Shown here: piece by piece, positions 54,152 through 61,922 of the stretch
How the letters are laid out: the number at the start of each line of letters is the position of its first letter
How positions within the stretch are numbered: position 1 is the stretch's first letter
Assembly: GCF_004792685.1 (NCBI RefSeq)
Contig: NZ_SRXT01000001.1
Span: 124,001 to 188,000, forward strand
Direction of reading: 5' to 3'
From: Sphingomonas gei
GTDB lineage: Bacteria; Pseudomonadota; Alphaproteobacteria; Sphingomonadales; Sphingomonadaceae
DNA: 64,000 nt
The notes under the pieces: generated by a model
What the model was told of the DNA's origin: nothing
Database searches by the model: none
Seen by the model: the letters and a program-made list of their open reading frames with translations, nothing else
Program-made: the position numbers and the translations under genes

Positions 54152-55270
54152 CAATGCCGCAGAAGCGAAGCTATTCGAAAGTTGGTTGAGCGCAGCGATC
54201 GTCGCTGCGGCCGGCGCGCGGAGGAGGATCGCATCATCGAGCAGCGCGGATGCCTGGACCTGAAAGGCCATGTAGCCGTCATGGCGGGGCCGCAGCCACG
54301 CGGCTTCGAGTGTCGCGCGCGTCTCGGCGTAGAAGTCGTGCGTCGTGGCATTGACCTGTGCGTCGCGCCACGCGCGGTCGTGCCCCGGCTGGCCCCCCGC
54401 TGCCGCATAGAGGCCGCCCTGCACGGCCCCCGAAGCGACCCAAGAAGCGAATCGCCTGGCCTCGGCGACGTGTGCGCCGAGCGCCGAGACGGCGATGCCG
54501 GTGCCGCCCAGCGCCGAACCCGCGACACCGGCCGGTCCGAGCGGCGCCAGATCGGCGAAGGCGATCCGATGCGGCCGGAAGCCGTCACGCGCATAACTCG
54601 CATAGCCGTAGATGAAGGGCGCGGCGGCGACGCGCGACTTCGGCGCGGCCATCGCCTCGAACACCGCGATCGGATCCTGCGTGCGTGCCTGCTCGCCGAC
54701 CAGGGCGGAGAGTTGGAGCAGCCGTGCATAGGCCTCACCGCCAATCTCCGGGTCGAACAGCCGAGGGCCGGTGGAATCGGGCGAGCCGCCGAGCTGGCCG
54801 CACAGCGTGAACAGCGTCATCAGCGCGTGCGGCGGCCGCAACGGACAGGCGAGCCGCCCGTCGCGCGCAAGCGAGAGGATTTCTTCCCAGTTGCCGAGCG
54901 GCGCCGCGATGCGATCGGGCACATAGGCCTGGACCTGCGCGGCCGCATCGATCGGCAGCGCCCATTGGCGGCCGTCGAAATGATAGCTCTCGTACGAGCG
55001 CCCGACCGAGCCTGCCGCAGTTTCCGCGAGTTGCGCCGTGTCCGGGAACGGGACCAGGCAGTCCTGCCCCACGATCTGGCCGACATGGGGATGGTCGATC
55101 ACGATCAGGTCGAAGCTGCGCGCCAGATCCTCGAGCGGATAATGCTCGAAGTCCTGCAGCGAGCGTGCTTCCCACGCGATCGGCGCGCCGCCCAGCTCGG
55201 CCCAGCGCGCCGACGCAGCGACCAGCGGATCGACTCCCCGCGCGTGGTTCCACGTCATCCCCTTCAGCAT
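54143..55270 (-). CDS. Solute-binding-like protein without signal peptide
   Basis: 375 residues from ATG 55270 (MLKGMTWNHARGVDPLV). The body resembles extracellular solute-binding protein family 1: DLIVIDHPHVGQI near the N-terminus, ALPIDAAAQVQAYVPD for the hinge region and repeated FASWVASGAVQGGLYAAAGG at the C-terminus. It has no hydrophobic leader, no lipobox and no adjacent transporter of its own class. It is divergent from the CoA-transferase operon and directly upstream of GH127 on the same strand. It could be a cytoplasmic ligand-sensing or carrier protein, or an exported protein with a lost leader. I do not recognise a specific function. Confidence 0.65.
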   Translation of the reverse strand: MLKGMTWNHARGVDPLVAASARWAELGGAPIAWEARSLQDFEHYPLEDLARSFDLIVIDHPHVGQIVGQDCLVPFPDTAQLAETAAGSVGRSYESYHFDGRQWALPIDAAAQVQAYVPDRIAAPLGNWEEILSLARDGRLACPLRPPHALMTLFTLCGQLGGSPDSTGPRLFDPEIGGEAYARLLQLSALVGEQARTQDPIAVFEAMAAPKSRVAAAPFIYGYASYARDGFRPHRIAFADLAPLGPAGVAGSALGGTGIAVSALGAHVAEARRFASWVASGAVQGGLYAAAGGQPGHDRAWRDAQVNATTHDFYAETRATLEAAWLRPRHDGYMAFQVQASALLDDAILLRAPAAATIAALNQLSNSFASAALRK

Positions 55271-55336
55271 CGAGCCCCCGCCATAGCCTTGATCAATCAC
55301 GTTGACATGATTTGCCAGCGAACATACCGTGCATCC

Positions 55337-55360
55337 ACAAATACACAAACAGACAAATGC
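55337..55360. promoter_or_regulatory. Three 8-bp direct repeats in the CoA-transferase promoter
   Basis: ACAAATAC, ACAAACAG and ACAAATGC follow each other without gaps, 12 bp before the CoA-transferase start. The A/C-rich block is unlike the GC-rich flanks. It may be a tandem operator or a leader feature. It differs from the CGAA motif of the proposed DeoR regulon. Confidence 0.5.
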
Positions 55361-55372
55361 AAGTGGGAGCGG

Positions 55373-56569
55373 ATGCGGCGAATGGAACTTAACGAAGGCG
55401 CGATCGCGTCGGTCGAGCCAGTGTTGCCGCTCGACGGGATCGTCGTGCTCGATCTGAGCCAGTTCCTCGCGGGTCCGTCGTGCGCGCTGCGTCTTGCCGA
55501 TCTGGGCGCCAAGGTCATCAAGGTCGAGCGCCGCGCGGGCGGCGATACCGGCCGGTCGCTGGAGCTGGCCGGGCAGCGCTTCGGCGATGCCAGCGCGCTG
55601 TTTCACACGATCAACCGCAACAAGGAAAGCTATGCCGCCGATCTCAAGGATCCGGCCGAGCGCGCGCAAGTCGAGGCGCTGGTGCGCCGCGCCGACGTAG
55701 TGGTGCACAATTTCCGCCCGGGCGTCATGGAGCGCCTCGGCCTCGGCTATGCGCGGATCGCCGAGCTCAATCCGCGCATCGTTTATGCCGGCGTGTCGGG
55801 CTATGGCGACACCGGCCCATGGCGCGACCGGCCGGGGCAGGATTTGCTGATCCAGGCGCTGTCGGGAATGGCCACGCTGTCGGGCGATCGCGACCAGCCG
55901 CCGACGCCCGCGGCACTGGCGGTGGTCGACATGACCGCGGGGGCGCAGCTCGCGATCGGGATCCTCTCGCTGCTGGTGCGGCGCGGCATCACCGGGCGGG
56001 GGGGCAGGGTGGACGTCAGCCTGCTCGACGCTGCGGTCGACCTGCAGTTCGAGCCGCTCACCGTCTTCCTCAATGGCGGCGGCACCCCCGAGCGCGGCGC
56101 GGTGCGCAACGCCAATGTCTATCTGCCGGCGCCGTACGGAATCTACGACACCGCCGACGGGCACCTCGCGCTGGCGATGATGCCGGTGAATGTGCTCGGC
56201 GACGTGATCGGCAATGCGCGGCTCGCCGCCTGGCCGGCCGACCAATGGCTGCGCGAGCGCGATGCGATCAAGGCCGAGATCGGCCGGCATCTGGCCACCG
56301 GCACCAGCGAACATTGGCTGGCACTGCTCGACGCGGCGGGGCTGTGGGTTGCACCCGTGCTCGATTGGTCGGCGTTGATCGAACAGCCCGGCTTCAAGGC
56401 GCTCGACGCGATCCAGACGATACGGAGCGGAGACGAGACGATGCGGACCACCAGTTCGCCGATCCGCATCGACGGGAACCGGCTCAAGGCGCCGCGCGCC
56501 GCGCCGCGGCTAGGCGAAGGCAATGAACGGATCGATGCCGAACTGGGTGTCGCGGAGATGCAGGCATGA
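55373..56569 (+). CDS. CaiB/BaiF (family III) CoA-transferase, first copy
   Basis: 398 residues from ATG 55373, or ATG 55382 (start uncertain; GGGAG precedes closely). The family III opening [49 protein letters not shown] and the catalytic-type aspartate in VVDMTAG are all present. Such enzymes move CoA between carboxylic acids by an aspartyl-CoA intermediate. It overlaps a MaoC-type hydratase and heads an operon that also contains a complete sugar-type ABC importer and a second CoA-transferase. An imported acid activated to its CoA ester is implied. The acid is unknown. Confidence 0.88.
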   Translation: MRRMELNEGAIASVEPVLPLDGIVVLDLSQFLAGPSCALRLADLGAKVIKVERRAGGDTGRSLELAGQRFGDASALFHTINRNKESYAADLKDPAERAQVEALVRRADVVVHNFRPGVMERLGLGYARIAELNPRIVYAGVSGYGDTGPWRDRPGQDLLIQALSGMATLSGDRDQPPTPAALAVVDMTAGAQLAIGILSLLVRRGITGRGGRVDVSLLDAAVDLQFEPLTVFLNGGGTPERGAVRNANVYLPAPYGIYDTADGHLALAMMPVNVLGDVIGNARLAAWPADQWLRERDAIKAEIGRHLATGTSEHWLALLDAAGLWVAPVLDWSALIEQPGFKALDAIQTIRSGDETMRTTSSPIRIDGNRLKAPRAAPRLGEGNERIDAELGVAEMQA

Positions 56570-57024
56570 TCGTCGAGCAATATTTCGAAGACTATGAAAT
56601 CGGATCGAGCCGCGAGAGTTTCGGACGGACGATCACCGAAACCGACTTCGTCGTCCATGCCGGTCATACCGGCGATTTCTTCCCGCACCATATGGATGCG
56701 CATTGGTGCGCCACCCAGCCGATCGGCCAGCGCATCGCGCACGGCACTTTGGTGTTCTCGGTGGGCATCGGGCTGACTGCCTCGACGATCAACCCGCACG
56801 CGATGTCGACCGGCTATGACCGACTGCGCTTCGTCCGCCCGGTGCATATCGGCGACACCATCCGCACAATCACGCGCATCGCCGAGAAGCGCGACCATCC
56901 CAAACGCGCGACGCACGGCGTGGTGGTCGAGACGGTCGACATCCGCAACCAGCGCGACGAGACCGTATTGGCTTGCGAGCATCTCTATCTCGTCACGCGG
57001 CGTATGCCGCTCGCGGCGGGCTGA
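56566..57024 (+). CDS. MaoC-family (hot-dog) dehydratase/hydratase
   Basis: 152 residues of the MaoC/R-hydratase type, with [24 protein letters not shown] (Asp37 and His42 as probable hydratase pair), [17 protein letters not shown] and the strand [13 protein letters not shown]. It should add water to or remove it from an enoyl-CoA or a 3-hydroxyacyl-CoA. It overlaps the CoA-transferase by 4 bp. CoA-transferase plus MaoC is the arrangement seen for itaconate and mesaconate-type acids, where a lyase completes the route; no lyase gene is present here. Confidence 0.85.
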   Translation: MIVEQYFEDYEIGSSRESFGRTITETDFVVHAGHTGDFFPHHMDAHWCATQPIGQRIAHGTLVFSVGIGLTASTINPHAMSTGYDRLRFVRPVHIGDTIRTITRIAEKRDHPKRATHGVVVETVDIRNQRDETVLACEHLYLVTRRMPLAAG

Positions 57025-57028
57025 GGCG

Positions 57029-58048
57029 ATGCGGCGCCGTCGCTTGCTCGGTATCGCCGGCGCGGGCGTGGTCCTGGCCGTCGGCACGGCTTCGATCGCG
57101 GCGCTGGCGGTGCAGGTGCGAGGCGACAATGCGGCGCCCGCAATTGCAGTGAAAACCAATGCGCCGCGTTACGGACTGGCGAGCGCCGGGCTCGGCTATC
57201 CCTTCGCCGCGGCGATCGCCAAGGGCTTCGCCGATGCCGCGCGCAACGCCGGCGCGCAGTCGGTGATCCTCGACGCGCGCGGCGACATCCAGAAGCAGTC
57301 GAACGACGTGCAGGACCTGATCGTCCAGCGTGTCGAAGGGATTGCGATCATGCCGCTCGATGCCGTGGTGGCGCAGGGCTGGGTGAATCGCGCCGGCGCC
57401 GCAGGGGTGCCGATCGCCGCCGTCGCCGCGCAGGTCGGCGATCCGCGTGCCCGCGCGATCCAGGATGTCTATCCGGGGCTGGTGGCGCTCGCGACGCAGG
57501 ACGAAGTGAGCGCCGGCGCGGCGGCCGGGCAGCTTGCTGCTACTTTGCTGCCCAAGGGCCGGCAGGCGCGGATCGCGATCATCGAAGGCGCAGCGGGCTT
57601 TCCCGAAGTCGAGCAGCGCGCGCGCGGGTTCCGCCAGGCGCTCGATGCCGCGGGCGCCAATTATCGCATCGTCGCTTCGCAGCCGGGCAATTGGACGTCG
57701 GACAAGGGCGAGGCGGCATGCCAGAACATCCTCAGCGCGCAGCCCGATATCGACCTGTTCTTCAACGAAGCCGACGACATGCTGATCGGCTGCGCGCGCG
57801 CGGTGCGCGCGGCGGGATCGAAGGCGCGGCTGGTCGGGCTGGGCGGCTCGAAGCTCGCCGTCGCGTCGATCAAGGCCGGGGCGGTCGACGGCACGGTCTG
57901 TTTCAAGCCCGAAGCGCTCGGCGCGCTGGCGTTCGAGGCATTGCGCGCGCGGGCGGAGGGCGGCGATCGGCGCGATCGGCGATTCCTGACCTATAAGCTC
58001 CCCGCGGTAACTCGGGCGAGCGTCGGCCAGTGCGTGGGGCAATGGTGA
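57029..58048 (+). CDS. Sugar ABC transporter substrate-binding protein (RbsB-like)
   Basis: 339 residues from ATG 57029. A basic leader RRRRLLGIAGAGVVLAVG and hydrophobic segment precede the periplasmic-binding-protein type-1 fold: GYPFAAAIAKGFADAARNAG, VEGIAIMPLDAV and a late FFNEADDMLIG. It should bind a sugar-like ligand in the periplasm and present it to the permease. The next gene begins on its stop codon (TGATG). The cluster-4-type fold suggests a pentose- or hexose-sized polyol or branched sugar. Confidence 0.87.
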   Translation: MRRRRLLGIAGAGVVLAVGTASIAALAVQVRGDNAAPAIAVKTNAPRYGLASAGLGYPFAAAIAKGFADAARNAGAQSVILDARGDIQKQSNDVQDLIVQRVEGIAIMPLDAVVAQGWVNRAGAAGVPIAAVAAQVGDPRARAIQDVYPGLVALATQDEVSAGAAAGQLAATLLPKGRQARIAIIEGAAGFPEVEQRARGFRQALDAAGANYRIVASQPGNWTSDKGEAACQNILSAQPDIDLFFNEADDMLIGCARAVRAAGSKARLVGLGGSKLAVASIKAGAVDGTVCFKPEALGALAFEALRARAEGGDRRDRRFLTYKLPAVTRASVGQCVGQW

Positions 58049-59547
58049 TGGCGTTGCTCGAAGCCCGCGGCGTCGCCAAGCGCTTTCCCAACGGAACCGT
58101 CGCGCTGGCCGGGGTCGATCTGGTGGTGGAGCCGGGGCGGGTGCACGGGCTGCTCGGCGCGAACGGCGCGGGCAAGTCGACTCTGATCAAGATCCTTTCG
58201 GGCGTGCTGGCACCGAGCGACGGCGTCATGCTGTGGCGCGGCGAGCCGGCCCGATGGCGCAAGCCGATCGAGGCGCGGCGCGCGGGGATCGCGACGATCC
58301 AGCAGCATATCCCGTTGGTGCCGACGCTTTCGGTGCGCGAGAACATCCTGCTCGATCGCGGCGGGATGCTGCGCGAGGCGCAGGGCGATCGTGACGAAAT
58401 ATGCGCGTTGCTGGCGCGGATCGACTGCACGATCGATCCCGAGGCTCTGGTCGGCGAGTTGCGCATCGGCGACCGCCAGATGGTCGCGATCGCACAGGCG
58501 CTGGCGAGCGGTGCCGAACTGGTGATCATGGACGAGCCGACCGCGTCGCTCGCCGGGCAGGAGCGCGAGGCGGTCTATCGCATCATCCGCCGGTTGGCAC
58601 ACGAGGAGGGGCGGGCGGTGCTGTTCATCTCGCACTTCCTCGACGAGATCGTCGCGCTCACCGACACGATCACGGTGCTGCGCGACGGCGGCGCGGTGCT
58701 CGACGCGGAGACGGCGACGATCGGCGAGGCGGAGATTGCCGCCGCGATTGCGGGCGAGAAGCTGAATGCGCTGGAGCGGACGCATCGTGCGTCGCCGACC
58801 GGCGAGGTTGCGCTGGCGATCGAGGGACTTGCGACGCCGCACCTCGCGCAGCCCGTCGACTTGACCCTCCGCCGCGGAGAGATCGTCGGGGTCGCGGGCC
58901 TGCTCGGCTCGGGGCGAAGCGAATTGCTCCATGCGATCTTCGGATCGGACCGGCACGCGCGCGGCGCGGTGTCGCTCGACGGGAAGGCCGTCGGCCGAAG
59001 CCCGGAGGAAGCGGTCGAGGCCGGTATTGCGCTGGTCGCCGAGGAGCGCGTCGCGCAGGGTCTGGTTCCGGGGTTCGAGATCTGGCGCAACCTCAGCCTG
59101 CCGCACGTCGGCGCGTCGGGGTGGCTGCTCGACGAGGATGCCGAGCGCGCGGCGGCCGAGCGTGCCGTCGAGCGACTGGCGATCAAGGCGGCGGGCATCG
59201 ACACGCCGGTCACCGAGCTCTCCGGCGGCAACGCCCAGAAAGTGACGATCGCGCGCTGGTTGCATCCGAGCACGCGGCTGCTGCTGCTCGACGAGCCGAG
59301 CGCCGGGATCGACGTCGGCGCGCGCACCGAGATCATGCGGCTGATCCGCCAGCTCGCCGACGAGGGGCTGCCGATCCTGCTCGTCTCCTCCGACTTCTCC
59401 GAACTGCTCGCGCTCGCCGACCGGGTGCTGGTGCTGCGCGATCGGGGGATCGTCGCCGATCGTCCGGCCGCTGACCTCGACGAAGACGCTCTCATCCTGC
59501 TCGCCGGCGGATCGGCCGGCAGCGACAACAGGGAAATCGCCGCATGA
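58048..59547 (+). CDS. Sugar ABC transporter ATP-binding protein (RbsA-like, double)
   Basis: About 499 residues, with two nucleotide-binding halves in one chain. The first half has Walker A GANGAGKST and Walker B LVIMDEPTAS, but its signature reads ELRIGDRQM instead of LSxGQ. The second half has the canonical LSGGNAQKV and LLLLDEPSAG, but its Walker A is degenerate (GLLGSGRSE), as is usual in RbsA-type proteins. Start ATG 58048 overlaps the preceding stop; ATG 58042 is an alternative. It energises uptake of the ligand bound by the neighbouring binding protein. Confidence 0.9.
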   Translation: MALLEARGVAKRFPNGTVALAGVDLVVEPGRVHGLLGANGAGKSTLIKILSGVLAPSDGVMLWRGEPARWRKPIEARRAGIATIQQHIPLVPTLSVRENILLDRGGMLREAQGDRDEICALLARIDCTIDPEALVGELRIGDRQMVAIAQALASGAELVIMDEPTASLAGQEREAVYRIIRRLAHEEGRAVLFISHFLDEIVALTDTITVLRDGGAVLDAETATIGEAEIAAAIAGEKLNALERTHRASPTGEVALAIEGLATPHLAQPVDLTLRRGEIVGVAGLLGSGRSELLHAIFGSDRHARGAVSLDGKAVGRSPEEAVEAGIALVAEERVAQGLVPGFEIWRNLSLPHVGASGWLLDEDAERAAAERAVERLAIKAAGIDTPVTELSGGNAQKVTIARWLHPSTRLLLLDEPSAGIDVGARTEIMRLIRQLADEGLPILLVSSDFSELLALADRVLVLRDRGIVADRPAADLDEDALILLAGGSAGSDNREIAA

Positions 59548-60680
59548 CCGCACGCGCCCATTGGCGGCGTTCGCTGAGCCTCAGGGAAGCCGGCGTCTAT
59601 TATGCGCTCGCTTTGCTGATGGCGGCGCTGGCGGGATTCGCCGCCGCACGCGGGCTGCCGCCCTATTTCTCCGCCGGGAACATGACGAACATCGTCTACC
59701 AGGCGTCGCTGGTCGGAATCATCAGCGTGGCGATGACGATCGTGCTGATCACCGGCGCGTTCGACTTGTCGGTCGCTTCGGTGGCGGCGCTCGCCGCGGC
59801 GGTGCTGATCGGGCTGGCGCCGTCGATCGGCTTCCCGCTGGCGCTGTTCGCCGCGCTGACCACCGGCGCGGCGATCGGGCTGGTCAACGGCGCGATCGTC
59901 AATCTGCTTGGGATCAACGCGTTCATCGTCACGCTCGGCTCGCTGACGGCGGTGCGCGGGCTCGTGCTGACGCTGACCGACGGACGATCGCTGATGGTCG
60001 AGGATCCGCAGGTTCTGGCGCAGATGCTTGCGTTCGAGAGTGGTCGGGTGGCGGCGTTCTGGCCGATGCTGGTGCTGGCGGCCGCGCTGGTTGCGCTCGG
60101 GGCGTGGCAGATCGGCAAGGCGCGCGCGACGGCGCGTCCGGTGCGCCCCGGCGCGGCAATCGGCGGACTGGTGCTAGCGGCGCTCGCACTCGCGGGCGGC
60201 CCCGGGCTGCTGCTGCCCAATCCGGTGCTCTATCTCATCGCAATCACCGCGGTCGCCGCCTTTATCCTGCGCTTCACCGTGACGGGACGGCGGCTCTACG
60301 CCGTGGGCGGCAATGCCGAGGCGGCGCGTCTCTCGGGAATCGACGTCACTGCCTACAAGATCGGCGCCTTCGTCGTCTCCGGGCTGGCCGCCGGTTTCGC
60401 CGGGGTGCTGTTCGCCAGCCGGCTCGGCGCGATCAACCCCACCGCGCTGCAAGGCACCGAGCTGACCGTGATCGCCGCGGCGATCCTCGGCGGGACGTCG
60501 CTGTTCGGCGGCGCGGGCAGCGTGGTGAAGACCGTCGCCGGCGCACTGATCCTGTTCACGCTGACCAACGGGTTCAACATCCTCAATCTCGGCGCGAACT
60601 ATCAGGGGCTGATCGAGGGCCTCGTCGTGATCGTCGCGGCGGCGATCTACACCGTCGGCGGCAAGGGCGCGCGGCGATGA
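59544..60680 (+). CDS. Sugar ABC transporter permease (RbsC-like)
   Basis: 378 residues with about ten membrane helices. MTIVLITGAFDLSVASVAAL, GINAFIVTLGSLTAVRG and the EAARLSGIDVTAYKIGAFVVSG cytoplasmic loop are diagnostic of the RbsC/BPD_transp_2 family. It is longer than typical (about 320-340) because of an extra hydrophobic segment in the middle. It overlaps the ATPase by 4 bp and the second CoA-transferase by 4 bp, so all six genes are one translationally coupled operon. Confidence 0.9.
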   Translation: MTARAHWRRSLSLREAGVYYALALLMAALAGFAAARGLPPYFSAGNMTNIVYQASLVGIISVAMTIVLITGAFDLSVASVAALAAAVLIGLAPSIGFPLALFAALTTGAAIGLVNGAIVNLLGINAFIVTLGSLTAVRGLVLTLTDGRSLMVEDPQVLAQMLAFESGRVAAFWPMLVLAAALVALGAWQIGKARATARPVRPGAAIGGLVLAALALAGGPGLLLPNPVLYLIAITAVAAFILRFTVTGRRLYAVGGNAEAARLSGIDVTAYKIGAFVVSGLAAGFAGVLFASRLGAINPTALQGTELTVIAAAILGGTSLFGGAGSVVKTVAGALILFTLTNGFNILNLGANYQGLIEGLVVIVAAAIYTVGGKGARR

Positions 60681-61837
60681 GCGGCCCGCGTCCGCTGGAG
60701 GGCCTGCTGGTCCTCGACATGGCACAGTTCCTCGCCGGGCCCTCGGCGGCGCTCAAGCTCGGCGATCTCGGCGCGCGCGTGATCAAGATCGAGCGGCCCG
60801 GTCTCGGCGATATCGGGCGCTCGCTCTACCTCAGCGACACGCAGCTCGGCGGTGATTCGACGCTGTTCCACGCGATCAACCGCAACAAGGAAAGCTTCGC
60901 CGCCGACCTCAAGGACCCGGCGGACCTCGAGGCCGTGCACCGGCTGGCCGTACAGGCCGACGTGGTGATCCAGAACTTCCGCCCCGGCGTCGCCGACCGG
61001 CTCGGCATCGGCGCCGCGGCGATGCGCGCGCGGCACCCGCGGCTGATCCACGCCACCATCTCCGGCTACGGGAACGAAGGGCCGTGGGCGCATCTGCCGG
61101 GGCAGGATCTGCTCGCCCAGGCGGTGTCGGGGGTGATGTGGCTCAACGGATCGGCCGGAGACGGCCCGGTGCCGTTCGGCCTGTCGGTCGCCGACATGCT
61201 CGCCGGGCACGTGCTGGTGCAGGGGATCCTGGCGGCGCTGGTCCGGCGCGGGATCACCGGCGAGGGCGCGACCGTCGAGACCAGCCTGCTCGAGGCGATC
61301 GTCGACTTCCAGTTCGAAGTGCTGACCACGCACCTCAACGACGACCTCCGCCCGCCGCACCGCGCCGCGTTCAACAACGCGCATGCCTATCTCGCCGCAC
61401 CCTATGGGGTCTATTCCACCTCCGACGGGCATCTGGCGCTCGCGATGACGCCGCTGCCGGCTCTGGCGCGGCTGCTCGAGCTGCCGGCGCTCAACAAATT
61501 CGCCGATGGCTTCGACGAGCGCGACACGATCAAGCGGATCATCGCCACCAGGCTGGTCGACCATGCCACCGCGCACTGGCTCGAGGTGCTGCGCGCCGAA
61601 GACGTATGGTGCGCGCCGGTGATGGACTGGCAAGGACTGCTAGGAGCCGAGGCGTTCCAGCGGCTCGACATGCTCCAGCGTGTCGAGCGCGACGGCGTCG
61701 GACTGATGACGACGCGCAGCCCGCTGCGCATCGACGGCGCGCGTAGCGCCAACCCCGCCGCAGCACCTGCTCCGGGTGCCGATACAACGCGGATCCGCCG
61801 CGAATTCGGGCTGCAAAGCGACGAGGGAAAGGGCTGA
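60677..61837 (+). CDS. CaiB/BaiF (family III) CoA-transferase, second copy
   Basis: 386 residues from ATG 60677. It is clearly paralogous to the first copy: both share the opening LAGPSxALxLxDLGAxVIK, the INRNKES segment and NFRPGVxxRLG. The catalytic-type aspartate lies in SVADMLAGH. Paired family III proteins can form heteromers, as in succinyl-CoA:malate CoA-transferase, or act on successive acids. Placement directly after the ABC permease, 85 bp before a TonB-dependent receptor, ties the pair to transport. Confidence 0.88.
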   Translation: MSGPRPLEGLLVLDMAQFLAGPSAALKLGDLGARVIKIERPGLGDIGRSLYLSDTQLGGDSTLFHAINRNKESFAADLKDPADLEAVHRLAVQADVVIQNFRPGVADRLGIGAAAMRARHPRLIHATISGYGNEGPWAHLPGQDLLAQAVSGVMWLNGSAGDGPVPFGLSVADMLAGHVLVQGILAALVRRGITGEGATVETSLLEAIVDFQFEVLTTHLNDDLRPPHRAAFNNAHAYLAAPYGVYSTSDGHLALAMTPLPALARLLELPALNKFADGFDERDTIKRIIATRLVDHATAHWLEVLRAEDVWCAPVMDWQGLLGAEAFQRLDMLQRVERDGVGLMTTRSPLRIDGARSANPAAAPAPGADTTRIRREFGLQSDEGKG

Positions 61838-61922
61838 ACTTTCCATCTTGCCAAGCCCTGCAAAAAGCATATGAGTCGTTCGCAAATAAAGTAATACTAC
61901 ACATATAAACGGGAGAGAGAGC

